Below are positions 42,963 to 51,491 of a stretch of 64,000 bases of DNA, piece by piece. Position numbers and translations under genes: made by a program. A model generated the notes under the pieces. That model was given only the letters and a program-made list of their open reading frames with translations, was not told the origin of the DNA and ran no database searches. The stretch lies in assembly GCA_050874905.1 (NCBI GenBank), contig JBNMLP010000011.1, forward strand, positions 1 through 64,000, in the 5' to 3' direction. Positions within the stretch are counted from its first letter, which is position 1; each line of letters begins with the position of its first letter. Origin of the DNA: NC2004 sp050874905 (lineage in GTDB: Bacteria > Bacillota > Clostridia > Lachnospirales > Lachnospiraceae).

Positions 42963-43235
42963 CTAACAGCGTGGTTTTTTACAGCCGGGCAGAGGAGGTG
43001 GCGGCGGTGGTGGAAGCTTCACGATGATCGCATCCGGTCCAATCCTCGAAATATCACAATACGGAATTGAGATCACCTTGCTGAAAAATATCTGAAAGCA
43101 TTTTCCGGTACCTGCGACCAAAAGTTCCTCAATCTTGCCCGTTTCAGGGCAGAACTTCATGTCCACAACTGCTCCCAGTTTTGCCCCATCACAGCAATTG
43201 ATCACTTCCTTTAACCGGAGATCTTTAAATGTCAT
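42963..43235 (-). CDS. YlmC/YmxH family PRC-barrel protein with polyproline/Cys tail
   Basis: A 90-residue protein starting MTFKDLRLKEVINCCDGAKL, with FCPETGKIEELLVAG and SVISIPYCDI-like spacing; the sequence is that of the sporulation-linked YlmC/YmxH PRC-barrel family. Unusual is the C terminus: seven consecutive prolines after VKL, then LPGCKKPRC. Function of the family is not settled. ATG 43235 was chosen (GGGG six bases before); the GTG at 43247 lies within that site. Confidence 0.8.
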   Translation of the reverse strand: MTFKDLRLKEVINCCDGAKLGAVVDMKFCPETGKIEELLVAGTGKCFQIFFSKVISIPYCDISRIGPDAIIVKLPPPPPPPLPGCKKPRC

Positions 43236-43294
43236 AGGATTCCCCACTTTTCATTCTTTTTTCACCAAAAAAGCCTTACTTTTCCTACACAATA

Positions 43295-43303
43295 TGGTAA
43301 AAT
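43295..43303 (+). promoter_or_regulatory. Extended -10 promoter for the 43346 gene
   Basis: TGGTAAAAT, an extended -10 element, about 40 bases before the ATG at 43346. The -35 region (TTACTT) is weak. Confidence 0.45.
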
Positions 43304-43345
43304 AGATCTATTACAATATATTATTATGCAGAAAGTGGATACCCT

Positions 43346-44098
43346 ATGTCAAAGAAGAAAAAGAATGAACAGACCACGCCCCTTAAGGACGATTCAAAAA
43401 AAGACAGCAGTTTTCAACGCTACCTTCAATCTTTAAAAGACGCCAGGCAACTGGAAAAAGATACCATGGCACAGATGGAAACCAAACGAGAAAAGATTGG
43501 CTATATTCTCTATTATCACAAATGGCAGATGCTGATCACCTTCATCGTTGTTTTTGTGATCATCTATGGTGCCCATGCCATCATTACGGGAAAAGATGCC
43601 GCATTTAACTGCGTAACCGTCAATGATGCCTACAATAAAGTGTGGAGTGCAGAGATTACCGACACACTGCAGCGATGTATCACATATGATAAAAAGAAAG
43701 AGGAGCTGCTCGTAAGTCCTTACTCTACCGACATCTCCCGGTACGATCCCGGTTATTACGGTGGAGACACCGGAATGCAGAGCATTTTCGCCCAGATGAC
43801 AGACTACCGGATCGATACGATCATTGCAGAACCAGATGTGATCGACTGGTTTTCCAGAGATGACAATTTCTGCGATTTAAAAGAGACTCTGCCAAGTGAC
43901 GTATACGCTGCCATAAAAGACGATATCGTCACCTGTAAAGATGCCAAAGGAAATGATATTGCATGCGGCATTGACCTCAGTGATACCAAATTATGCAAAG
44001 ATGGCAACTGCCATTTAAAACAACCGACAATCGCAATTTTTAATACAACCAGACATTTAGAAGAATCTATTTCTTTCATCAAAGAAATTTTTGAATGA
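43346..44098 (+). CDS. Hypothetical single-TM protein with extracytoplasmic domain
   Basis: A 250-residue protein: Lys-rich cytoplasmic N terminus (MSKKKKNEQTTPLKDDSKKD), amphipathic helix, one TM helix (about 61-81) and a 170-residue outside domain with five Cys, among them CKDGNCHLKQ. The outside part has an alpha/beta appearance with VIDWFSRDDNFCDLKETLP that recalls extracellular solute-binding folds, but I cannot name a family. It lies just upstream of glmM in the same direction with a gap of 45 bp, so co-transcription is likely. Confidence 0.7.
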   Translation: MSKKKKNEQTTPLKDDSKKDSSFQRYLQSLKDARQLEKDTMAQMETKREKIGYILYYHKWQMLITFIVVFVIIYGAHAIITGKDAAFNCVTVNDAYNKVWSAEITDTLQRCITYDKKKEELLVSPYSTDISRYDPGYYGGDTGMQSIFAQMTDYRIDTIIAEPDVIDWFSRDDNFCDLKETLPSDVYAAIKDDIVTCKDAKGNDIACGIDLSDTKLCKDGNCHLKQPTIAIFNTTRHLEESISFIKEIFE

Positions 44099-44143
44099 AA
44101 GGCAGAAACACGGGAATATTCTATGTAGCAGGGAGGGATTACC

Positions 44144-45487
44144 ATGGGAAAATATTTCGGAACAGACGGCTTCCGCGGTGAGGCAAATGTCAACTTGAAA
44201 GTCACACATGCCTACCGGATCGGGCGCTATCTCGGTTACTACTTTGGGCAGAATCATCAGGCGCGTATCCTGATTGGAAAAGACACCAGAATCTCCGGAT
44301 ACATGTTTGAGTATGCACTGGTTTCCGGTCTGATGGCTTCCGGCGCCAAAACCTATCTGCTCCACGTTGCACCGACTCCGTGTGTCTCCTTCAATATCAT
44401 AAATGGTGGATTTGACTGTGGTATCATGATCTCCGCCAGCCATAATCCTTATTATGACAACGGTATCAAGATCATGGATCATAACGGTCATAAGATCAGT
44501 GCAGAATTGGAAGAAAAGCTGGAAGAATATATAGATTCCCCGGAGGACGATCTTCCTTTCGCCCTCAAAAACAACGTGGGAAAAACCATTGATTTTGCCA
44601 TTGGAAGAAGTCACTATATCAAGCATCTTGCAAGTCTCGTTCCTGTTTCCTTGGAAGGACTCCGGATCGGTATCGACTGTGCCAACGGAGCCTCCAGCTC
44701 CCTTGCCAAACCACTGCTAGAGCAGCTCGGCGCAAAGGTATATGCCATTTACAACAAACCAAACGGAACAAACATCAACAAAAACTGCGGATCCACGCAC
44801 ACAGAAGCCCTGCAGCAATTTGTCAAGGATAACGGACTGGATGCCGGATTTGCCTATGACGGTGATGCCGACCGCTGCTTTGCAGTAGACGACAATGGAC
44901 GTCTGGTCAATGGTGATCTCATTCTTTATGTATGTGGCATGTTTCTCCACAAGGAAGGCACACTACGGCATGATACCGTAGTCAGCACATTAATCTCCAA
45001 CATCGGTCTTTCCCTTGCATTTGCCAAACACGGGATCAAGCTGGTACAGACCGACGTCGGTGACAAATATGTATCCGAGTGCATGACGAAAAATGATTAC
45101 TCCCTGGGGGGCGAACAGACCGGACATATCATCTTCGGAGATTACGCCCAGACCGGAGATGGCATTTTAACCTCACTCATACTTTTAAAGATTTTGGCAA
45201 CCGTCAAACAGCCCTTCCACGAGCTGCTTAACGACATTCAGATCTATCCACAGCTCAATGTCAATGTTCCGGTTTCCGACAAGAAAAAAGCACACGAAGA
45301 TCCTGATTTTCAGGCTGCTATTCAATCCATTGCACAAGTTTTAGGAGAAGAAGGCCGGGTGATCGTGCGGGAAAGCGGCACAGAACCGCTGCTCCGTTTA
45401 ATGGTAGAAGCCAAAAACGACAGCATCTGCCAGAATTATATCAATCAGTTAATGAATGTATTAACAGCAAAAGGATATACGGAATGA
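44144..45487 (+). CDS. glmM: Phosphoglucosamine mutase GlmM
   Basis: A 447-residue phosphohexomutase that converts glucosamine-6-phosphate to glucosamine-1-phosphate for peptidoglycan. The phosphoserine loop is MISASHNP with S99, the metal-binding loop is FAYDGDADRC, and the phosphate-binding C terminus is VIVRESGTEPLLRLM. The N terminus MGKYFGTDGFRGEAN is typical of GlmM rather than other mutases. ATG with GGGAGG seven bases upstream. Confidence 0.93.
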   Translation: MGKYFGTDGFRGEANVNLKVTHAYRIGRYLGYYFGQNHQARILIGKDTRISGYMFEYALVSGLMASGAKTYLLHVAPTPCVSFNIINGGFDCGIMISASHNPYYDNGIKIMDHNGHKISAELEEKLEEYIDSPEDDLPFALKNNVGKTIDFAIGRSHYIKHLASLVPVSLEGLRIGIDCANGASSSLAKPLLEQLGAKVYAIYNKPNGTNINKNCGSTHTEALQQFVKDNGLDAGFAYDGDADRCFAVDDNGRLVNGDLILYVCGMFLHKEGTLRHDTVVSTLISNIGLSLAFAKHGIKLVQTDVGDKYVSECMTKNDYSLGGEQTGHIIFGDYAQTGDGILTSLILLKILATVKQPFHELLNDIQIYPQLNVNVPVSDKKKAHEDPDFQAAIQSIAQVLGEEGRVIVRESGTEPLLRLMVEAKNDSICQNYINQLMNVLTAKGYTE

Positions 45488-45500
45488 TCCGTATATCCTT
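45471..45500. terminator. Bidirectional terminator between glmM and the aminopeptidase gene
   Basis: GGATATACGGA (45473-45483), loop ATGA, TCCGTATATCC (45488-45498), flanked by A and T runs on both sides. The glmM stop codon lies in the loop. It also ends the convergent minus-strand gene that stops at 45505. Confidence 0.92.
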
Positions 45501-45504
45501 TTTT

Positions 45505-47577
45505 CTACTCATCCATTTCTTTTAAGTTCAGCTCCTCTGTTCCCGGCAGGACAAAGTGCCCTTCCTTTAACAGCTCTATTTTGCTTCCATCCGGCCGCAC
45601 TGCTTCGATCACACCAATCTCCTCATAAGGGATCGTAATATCGGTATGAATATTAAAATATGCGTGATCCTCATCTTCAAACCGAAGCAGGGAACATTCA
45701 TTTTCCTTTGCAACGATCTCTTTTCCATCCGGATTGAATAAACGTACTTCCTCGCTGTGACTGTAGCAGGTATCTCCCACCGCAAAATGAGGTCCCATCT
45801 TTTCTACGATCAGGATTGGCAATTTGTGAAGAATTCCATATTTGCGCGCCATCACATAGGCAGTCGTATTCGTGCCGATCGCAAATTCACCGATCGGTAA
45901 TGTCTCCCGGTGATTGAGCAGATTCTCCTTTACAAAAGCCTGATTCTCCTCTTCTGTTTCAAAGTTGGAGCACTGGTATGACTGTACCATTCCATCCTGA
46001 AATGTAAGTGTCAGATCTTTATAATCCAGATCATTTAAATATACACTGGATACATGAAGCGTTCCATTTGTTCCAGTCAGTTTCGGAGAAGTAAACACTT
46101 CACCGACTGGGATATTTACATCTGCCAGGCAATTTTCAAAATTGGTCTCCTTTTCCGGATTTTTCTTTTCATGAAGCATCACATTGATATCGGTGCGATT
46201 GTCTCCGCATCCCTGAACGTGTACATATTCTGCCTGATCCAGCGCATCGATCAAGTATTGCTGGATTTTCTGATATTTCTTTTTATCCAGCGTATTGACC
46301 TTCACCGTTTCCGCAAAGATCTCCTCATATTTCTCTCCAATCTCTGCCACCGGATACGCAATGATCGTAAAACTGTACTGATCATGCGGCAGATATTGAT
46401 TCGTAATTTTGGCAGCCTCTGTCTGTAATTTCACCTGAAGCTGCTGCTGCTCTTTGGAAAGTGACAGTGCAGTATCCTTTTTTACCGGCGAAAAATCCTG
46501 TTCTCCAAAAATTTCTATACAGGCAGGTCCGGCATACCCTGCACAAAGGGGCTCGTACTCCTGATATGCATTTTTCAGTACCTCTAACCGACGTTTCATA
46601 AATGCCTTATCAAGATATATCGCATTGTCAAAACGGTGGTCATAATCGTACTGTTTATTAGGGCTGGTTCCGGTGTAGCCAATCTTCAAATGACGGTTTT
46701 TATCAAGGCTTTTGGTTGCCGCCGGATAGATCGTCGGGCGAAGTCCCAACGCTTCAAACTGTTTGACCGCCTCACAGACCATCGGTTCAAAACCGATATT
46801 ATACCGGATATTCACGGTTTTCTTCTTGGAAAGATCAATGCCTGCAATCTCAAAGCCCTCACGGTATCCATCCGTATAAGTAAATGCCATATCGCTTCTC
46901 TCCTGTTGTGACAGGGAATTTAAAAAGGCAAAGCTTTTCCGCTCATTTTCTCCTACATACTCTCCATAATAGTAAAGAATCCGTTCATCCTTCTGCTCTG
47001 CCTGCATCATAATCTTCGTTGCAAAATCCATGGAAGGATCCAGTTGATTTCTCAAACGTTTGCTTATGATATCCATCGAATAATCCCGCTCAAACGCATA
47101 TAACACGTCCTGCACTTCCCGGCAGAGCAGCTCTTTGTCTGTCTCAGCCGGATATTCTTCCATCAGCGTTTCAATCTCTACAAACAGCTCGCTAAATACC
47201 GTAAGATCCCACAGACAGAGCTGATACGCACTCGGGATCAGAGAACGAAGCTCTGCTGTTAAAAAGCAAAGCTTTTGTCCAAGTGATGTACCAAAGGCGG
47301 CGCAGCAGACATCCGGATTCGCAAAGCTCTTCTCGTAGTGCGCCCCTATAATATCTTCATAAAGACTTTCATTATACTGTTCTAAAAAAGAGAGAGGTAC
47401 TTCCTCCCGTCCCTTTCCCCGAAACGTTTCATAAACGGTAAAGATCTGTGCCAAAAATCCAGACATTGTCCCTACATAATCCGCATATAAACCACAAGAA
47501 GAAGCGTCTTTTTCCAGTGTCAAAATCCGCTCCTTCATCAACTCATACCGTTCGTTCCATTCATTTAATTCTTCCAA
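45505..47577 (-). CDS. M29-type aminopeptidase with extra N-terminal helical domain
   Basis: About 691 residues, much longer than ordinary M29 aminopeptidases (about 410). The C-terminal 480 residues follow the family: TVNIRYNIGFEPMVCEAVKQ, then VHVQGCGDNRTDINVMLHEK, metal-ligand segments NIPVGEVFTSPK, IGEFAIGTNTTAY, VEKMGPHFAVGDTCYSH and FNIHTDITIPYEE, so the two-metal site seems complete. The first 200 residues are a helical, acidic domain I do not recognise. The start is TTG 47577, because AGGAGG lies eight bases upstream, just behind the stop of the preceding gene. It would release N-terminal amino acids in the cytoplasm. Confidence 0.82.
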   Translation of the reverse strand: MEELNEWNERYELMKERILTLEKDASSCGLYADYVGTMSGFLAQIFTVYETFRGKGREEVPLSFLEQYNESLYEDIIGAHYEKSFANPDVCCAAFGTSLGQKLCFLTAELRSLIPSAYQLCLWDLTVFSELFVEIETLMEEYPAETDKELLCREVQDVLYAFERDYSMDIISKRLRNQLDPSMDFATKIMMQAEQKDERILYYYGEYVGENERKSFAFLNSLSQQERSDMAFTYTDGYREGFEIAGIDLSKKKTVNIRYNIGFEPMVCEAVKQFEALGLRPTIYPAATKSLDKNRHLKIGYTGTSPNKQYDYDHRFDNAIYLDKAFMKRRLEVLKNAYQEYEPLCAGYAGPACIEIFGEQDFSPVKKDTALSLSKEQQQLQVKLQTEAAKITNQYLPHDQYSFTIIAYPVAEIGEKYEEIFAETVKVNTLDKKKYQKIQQYLIDALDQAEYVHVQGCGDNRTDINVMLHEKKNPEKETNFENCLADVNIPVGEVFTSPKLTGTNGTLHVSSVYLNDLDYKDLTLTFQDGMVQSYQCSNFETEEENQAFVKENLLNHRETLPIGEFAIGTNTTAYVMARKYGILHKLPILIVEKMGPHFAVGDTCYSHSEEVRLFNPDGKEIVAKENECSLLRFEDEDHAYFNIHTDITIPYEEIGVIEAVRPDGSKIELLKEGHFVLPGTEELNLKEMDE

Positions 47578-47590
47578 ATATCTGTTCCTC

Positions 47591-47914
47591 CTAAAATAAC
47601 AAACCAACTACCAGCAACAAAAGAAGTAATACCAGCACGATGACGCTGCAAAAAAATCCAATTCTTGGAAGCAGCTTTAAGCTGTCCTCCTGCCGCATGC
47701 CTACCACGGAAAAGATCAGTCCCAGCAGAGCAAGAAATACATCAAACACACCTAAAAAACCAACCCATACACCTGCATTACCTTTTGAAAAAATGGAGTA
47801 GACAGCCATAAAAAGAAATAAAATTACGGCAGCCACACCAAAGCATACGCTGATTTTTCCATCGGATGTATGTGTCTTATCCGAAAAATTATAACTCTTT
47901 TTTCCGTTTCGCAT
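47591..47914 (-). CDS. Small multi-TM protein (DUF6142-like)
   Basis: A 107-residue membrane protein with three hydrophobic segments (about 23-43, 49-72, 85-107) after a hydrophilic N terminus (MRNGKKSYNFSDKTHTSDGK). It resembles small DUF6142-type proteins of Lachnospiraceae, but this is from memory. Its start overlaps the VanZ-like gene by 26 bp and its stop lies just before the aminopeptidase ribosome-binding site, so the three genes form a coupled operon. Confidence 0.65.
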   Translation of the reverse strand: MRNGKKSYNFSDKTHTSDGKISVCFGVAAVILFLFMAVYSIFSKGNAGVWVGFLGVFDVFLALLGLIFSVVGMRQEDSLKLLPRIGFFCSVIVLVLLLLLLVVGLLF

Positions 47915-48374
47915 GTTTTCTCCTCCGGTTTACTACCCGAACCACGCGGTAAATGAAATAGCCAAGCATTCCACCTACCGTATTCAGTATTATATCATCC
48001 ACATCAAATACACCCACTCTGGTGATCAACTGTATGATCTCGATCCCCAGACTAAGTAAAAAGGTAAGTCCCGTCACTTCTAAAAAGCCGACCGGTTTTC
48101 CTTTCCATACAAACAACATGGCTCCGAAGGGGATAAAAAGTCCCACATTTCCTGCCATATTTAAAACAAACTGTTCTATCGTAAAATATTCCCAATTCAT
48201 AATATAACGTCTGATCTCCTGAAACGGAACCAGATTATATTTGATCGTATCATACTGCACCGTTCTTCCATAACGGTCGCAAAAGAACAGGAAATACACT
48301 ACGAGAACCAGATATATCAGAAATGCCCCCCGACATAACAGATATAACTCCCTGCGCCTTGCATCTTTCCCCAA
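47889..48374 (-). CDS. VanZ-like family membrane protein
   Basis: About 161 residues with four TM helices and the VanZ-type sequence VLNMAGNVGLFIPFGAMLFV with LLSLGIEIIQLITRVGVFDV and DDIILNTVGGMLGYFIYRV. Enterococcal VanZ gives low-level teicoplanin resistance, but the large family is mostly uncharacterised. The TTG at 48374 was chosen (AGGAGG eight bases upstream); TTG 48380 is too close to the site. It has a basic C terminus. No van ligase genes are nearby. Confidence 0.82.
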   Translation of the reverse strand: MGKDARRRELYLLCRGAFLIYLVLVVYFLFFCDRYGRTVQYDTIKYNLVPFQEIRRYIMNWEYFTIEQFVLNMAGNVGLFIPFGAMLFVWKGKPVGFLEVTGLTFLLSLGIEIIQLITRVGVFDVDDIILNTVGGMLGYFIYRVVRVVNRRRKHAKRKKEL

Positions 48375-48423
48375 AGCCAAGTCCTCCTTAAAAAGGTCAC
48401 CTAATCACATTATCCCTATTCTG

Positions 48424-48576
48424 TTAAAACGTAATATTGCTCTTGTCTCTTAATAATTTGGCACCTGTCACAATAGAACCTACTCCGACTGCCAGACCAA
48501 CCACCATGGTCACCACGCCAAATGCAATATTCCAGCCGCCAATGCGGCTCATTGTTTTATATGCTTTTTCGTTCAT
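48424..48576 (-). CDS. Small 50-residue membrane protein
   Basis: A short protein starting MNEKAYKTMSRIGGWNIAFG, with one long glycine/valine-rich hydrophobic helix (about 15-40) and a basic end (KLLRDKSNITF). A perfect AGGAGG seven bases before the ATG supports a real gene. It starts 16 bp after pyrE ends and is likely co-transcribed. No family known to me. Confidence 0.65.
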   Translation of the reverse strand: MNEKAYKTMSRIGGWNIAFGVVTMVVGLAVGVGSIVTGAKLLRDKSNITF

Positions 48577-48592
48577 GAAAATACCTCCTTTG

Positions 48593-49273
48593 CTATTTTG
48601 CACCGTACTGCTCGTAATATGCATCAATCGAAGCTTTGAGCGTATCATCGATCAATACTCTGCCCTGACATTCCTTGTTGTAAAGACGCTCTACCACATC
48701 ATCCATCGTGACAATGGCATGTGCATCAAAGCCATATTTCTCTTTGATCTCATCCAATGCACATTTATCGGAATCCAGACCTTTTTCCATACGATTTAAC
48801 GATACCATCAGACCTACAATCGTAACATCGGCAGCACCTTTTACCTTAGGTACGGTCTCTTCCATGGATTTACCGGAGGTAGTCACATCCTCAATCATTA
48901 CAACACGGTCACCATCCTGTAATTTGCTTCCTAAAAAGCTTCCTTTGTCAGCCCCGTGATCCTTCTCTTCCTTTCGGTCAGAACAGTATCGAACCTCTTT
49001 TCCATAAAGTTCGCTATAAGCGATTGCAGTCACAACACTGATCGGAATTCCTTTATAAGCAGGTCCGAATAACACATCAAAGTCATCGCCATAGTTGTCA
49101 TGGATCGCTTTTGCATAATATTCTCCTAACCGCTTTAACTGGGAGCCCGTCACATAAGCACCGGCATTCATAAAAAATGGAGACTTTCTGCCACTCTTTA
49201 ACGTGAACTCTCCAAATTTCAATACATTGCTCTCCACCATAAACTCAATAAACTCGCTCTTATACGCTTCCAT
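48593..49273 (-). CDS. pyrE: Orotate phosphoribosyltransferase PyrE
   Basis: A 226-residue enzyme of pyrimidine synthesis that forms OMP from orotate and PRPP. The PRPP-binding motif is VVMIEDVTTSGKSMEETV; other conserved parts are FTLKSGRKSPFFMNAG, FGPAYKGIPI and YCSDRKEEKDHGADKG. It stands alone, not in a pyr operon, with its own strong promoter. Confidence 0.95.
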   Translation of the reverse strand: MEAYKSEFIEFMVESNVLKFGEFTLKSGRKSPFFMNAGAYVTGSQLKRLGEYYAKAIHDNYGDDFDVLFGPAYKGIPISVVTAIAYSELYGKEVRYCSDRKEEKDHGADKGSFLGSKLQDGDRVVMIEDVTTSGKSMEETVPKVKGAADVTIVGLMVSLNRMEKGLDSDKCALDEIKEKYGFDAHAIVTMDDVVERLYNKECQGRVLIDDTLKASIDAYYEQYGAK

Positions 49274-49300
49274 TGTATGTTATCCTCCTTATTTTAAAAC

Positions 49301-49310
49301 GTTTATAAAC
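49301..49310. promoter_or_regulatory. Short palindrome in the pyrE leader
   Basis: GTTTATAAAC, a perfect 10-bp palindrome between the pyrE promoter and its start codon. It could be an operator; it may equally be chance in AT-rich sequence. Confidence 0.3.
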
Positions 49311-49354
49311 ATTTGTATGATTCCAATAGGTACCACTGTGCCAAATGAAAAGTT

Positions 49355-49403
49355 AAGCATAAAAATACTAGTTTAGTATAGCATTTTATGCTTGTATTTT
49401 CAA
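49355..49403 (-). promoter_or_regulatory. Promoter of pyrE, overlapping a hairpin
   Basis: Minus strand TTGAAA (49398-49403), 17-base spacer ending in TGC, TATACT (49375-49380). The -10 lies inside an inverted repeat, AAGCATAAAA (49355-49364) with TTTTATGCTT (49384-49393) plus an inner ATACTA/TAGTAT pairing. Reading from the upstream gene the same repeat can act as a terminator. Confidence 0.7.
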
Positions 49404-49437
49404 CCGGCAAATCCCTGAACAACTGGAATACATTCCT

Positions 49438-50298
49438 TTATTCCGTAAAAGTAAACGCCCACAAATCCTGTATCTGCTCCATCAATGTGGAAAGCTCCCA
49501 GTGTTTTTTACTTCTCTTCTCGCTGTTTGGATCATGCACGATAATGCTGCCATCCTCATAACATCCTGTCAGCACAATAAAATGCCCCTCTGTCGTAAAG
49601 TCTCCCGGTCCGACTACCGCAATGACCGGATGTCCTTCCTCTAGTTCTGCGCGGATCTGTTCTTCAGAAAAAGGGACTTCATGAGAAGATAGTCCCAGCA
49701 ATGCTGCTCCATCTGTCATCAATGACCAGGAGGAGCCTGATCCATCCACATAAAAGCCATTGCTTTCCGCCATTTTTGCGACTGCATATGGATTTTCGGC
49801 AGTGCTTCCACTCAGTCCGCAATAAACCATGGACAGACAGGTAGGACCACATCCTGTGACTGCCAGATAATCACTGCCGTACTGTTCATACCCCCAGCGT
49901 TCGTCCCACTGTAAAAAGAGCGGAATCTTTCCCCGCTTTACCTCGCCGGAAATATTCTTATCGTGCTCCTTGTCCTTTTCTTTCTGAAAATCTTTTACAA
50001 ACTTTCTGGCTTCCGGATTATTCTTGTACAATTTCCGGATAGAATCCGGATATGACGCATCCAGCCAGTCCGGTGTACGATTTTCCAAAGAATCTACCAT
50101 CGTATGCAGTGTTTCTGAAATGGAATCTGACTGCCCGGACTCCAACTGACGCTCTGTAATCAGAGTTCTCACATGCATAAGTAAAACCAGTAATACGAAA
50201 AGTAAAAGCAGCCTTCGTAATATCACATGCTTCTTTTTCCGTTTTCTGCGCACTCTTACTCTTCTGCTCTGCGTTGTATGCTCTGCTTCTTTTACCAT
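49438..50298 (-). CDS. Membrane-anchored C39-family (C39_2) cysteine peptidase
   Basis: About 286 residues: a very basic N terminus, one TM helix (about 27-45), a linker and a papain-like C39_2 domain from about 122. The expected catalytic Cys150 is in VTGCGPTCLSMVYCG, His239 in TTEGHFIVLTG and Asp256 in SIIVHDPNSE. The domain faces outside. Substrate is unknown; wall peptides or peptide toxins are possible. ATG 50298 was chosen for its GGGAGG site seven bases upstream. It follows the VanRS-like operon, separated by a terminator. Confidence 0.85.
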   Translation of the reverse strand: MVKEAEHTTQSRRVRVRRKRKKKHVILRRLLLLFVLLVLLMHVRTLITERQLESGQSDSISETLHTMVDSLENRTPDWLDASYPDSIRKLYKNNPEARKFVKDFQKEKDKEHDKNISGEVKRGKIPLFLQWDERWGYEQYGSDYLAVTGCGPTCLSMVYCGLSGSTAENPYAVAKMAESNGFYVDGSGSSWSLMTDGAALLGLSSHEVPFSEEQIRAELEEGHPVIAVVGPGDFTTEGHFIVLTGCYEDGSIIVHDPNSEKRSKKHWELSTLMEQIQDLWAFTFTE

Positions 50299-50316
50299 AT
50301 CCATTCCTCCCAATGT

Positions 50317-50360
50317 AAAAAAACTGTATATAAAAATTGTATCCTACATACAGTTTTTTT
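50317..50360 (-). terminator. Terminator of the VanRS-like operon
   Basis: Seven A then CTGTAT (50317-50329) pairs with ATACAG then seven T (50348-50360), a 13-bp stem with an A+T-rich loop. It lies behind the kinase stop at 50394 and overlaps the upstream region of the C39 gene. Confidence 0.85.
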
Positions 50361-50393
50361 GTATCAAGAAGTCCTGATGAATTTCTTATCATT

Positions 50394-51491
50394 TTATGAT
50401 TTTTTCTGCATAACCAGACGAAAGGTGATCGTTTCCTTTTCACTTTCGCAAGTCAGAGTTCCGTGGTGCAGCTCCACGATCTGTTTGGCGATCGCAAGTC
50501 CCAGTCCGGCTCCACCGGAAGAAGAGTTTCTCGAAGATTCCATCCGGAAAAACTGTTCAAAAATTCTCTCGAGCTTTTCCGGAGGAATCGTTTTTCCATG
50601 ATTTCTGATCACTAACACTGCCTGCTGTCCCTGCTCATATGTTTCTATCTCGATACAGGTATGCTCATAGCTATAGTTGACTGCATTTTTTAACAGGTTA
50701 TCAAATACACGCTCCATTTTGTAAATATCACATTCCACCAGCAATTCCGGTGAGGCATTCAGCTCCCAGGTAAGATCTTTTTCCTTAAACAACGGCAAAA
50801 ATTCATATACCATCTGTGTGATCATTTTAGAAAGATCTACCTCAGAAAGCTCCAGCGTCATTTTGGAAAGGTTAAAACGCGTGATCTCAAAAAATTCATT
50901 GATCAATTCCTCTAACCGCTGCGCTTTTTTCAATGCAATGGTTTCATATTTTTCCCTCAGCTTTGGAGAAATCTCCTGTTCTTCTTTCAAAAGTGTCAGA
51001 TAACCGATCACCGAAGTAAGCGGTGTTTTCAGATCATGCGCCATATAAACGATCAGATCATTTTTCCGCTGCTCCGCATCCTTTGCCGCCTCCTGGCTTA
51101 GACGAAGATCTGTACGGATCGCATTTAACTGCCGCTCCACCTCATAAAGCGGTTTGGGAAGGGAAAATAAAGTGTCACTTTCCATATCCGAATAGATCGT
51201 TTCCACACTTTTTAAAATATCACTCATATAAAGTGTGACGCGCCGGATATAATAAAAGGAAAATACCAGCACGGCAACCAGCATGATAAAGAGAAAACAG
51301 ACAGGCAGATTGTGGTGTACAAAGGTAATGAGGGGATAAAGCAATTCATCTCCATACCAGATCCGCCGTTCGCAGATCAAATATGCCACTACCAGCACAA
51401 AGACCAGCACACTGGCAAAGACCAGGCAGGACATCGCCATACGAAACAGCATTTTCCGGATCAGTTTCTGATGGATGTTTTCTTTATTCAT
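50394..51491 (-). CDS. VanS-like sensor histidine kinase
   Basis: A 365-residue sensor kinase: TM1 (about 18-40), a short outside loop of about 20 residues, TM2 (about 61-82), HAMP-like linker, the HisKA box YMAHDLKTPLTSVIGYLTLL with H152, N box (VFDNLLKNAVNYSYEH) and G boxes (GGAGLGLAIAKQIVELHHG). The HisKA sequence is very like VanS of glycopeptide-resistance clusters. The short loop suggests the ligand is sensed in or near the membrane. It overlaps the regulator gene by eight bases. Confidence 0.92.
   Translation of the reverse strand: MNKENIHQKLIRKMLFRMAMSCLVFASVLVFVLVVAYLICERRIWYGDELLYPLITFVHHNLPVCFLFIMLVAVLVFSFYYIRRVTLYMSDILKSVETIYSDMESDTLFSLPKPLYEVERQLNAIRTDLRLSQEAAKDAEQRKNDLIVYMAHDLKTPLTSVIGYLTLLKEEQEISPKLREKYETIALKKAQRLEELINEFFEITRFNLSKMTLELSEVDLSKMITQMVYEFLPLFKEKDLTWELNASPELLVECDIYKMERVFDNLLKNAVNYSYEHTCIEIETYEQGQQAVLVIRNHGKTIPPEKLERIFEQFFRMESSRNSSSGGAGLGLAIAKQIVELHHGTLTCESEKETITFRLVMQKKS

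Noticed and set aside
43804..44626. Minus-strand frames opposite the one-TM gene and glmM
   Set aside because: They have no recognisable domains or ribosome-binding sites and are antisense shadows of well-supported genes.
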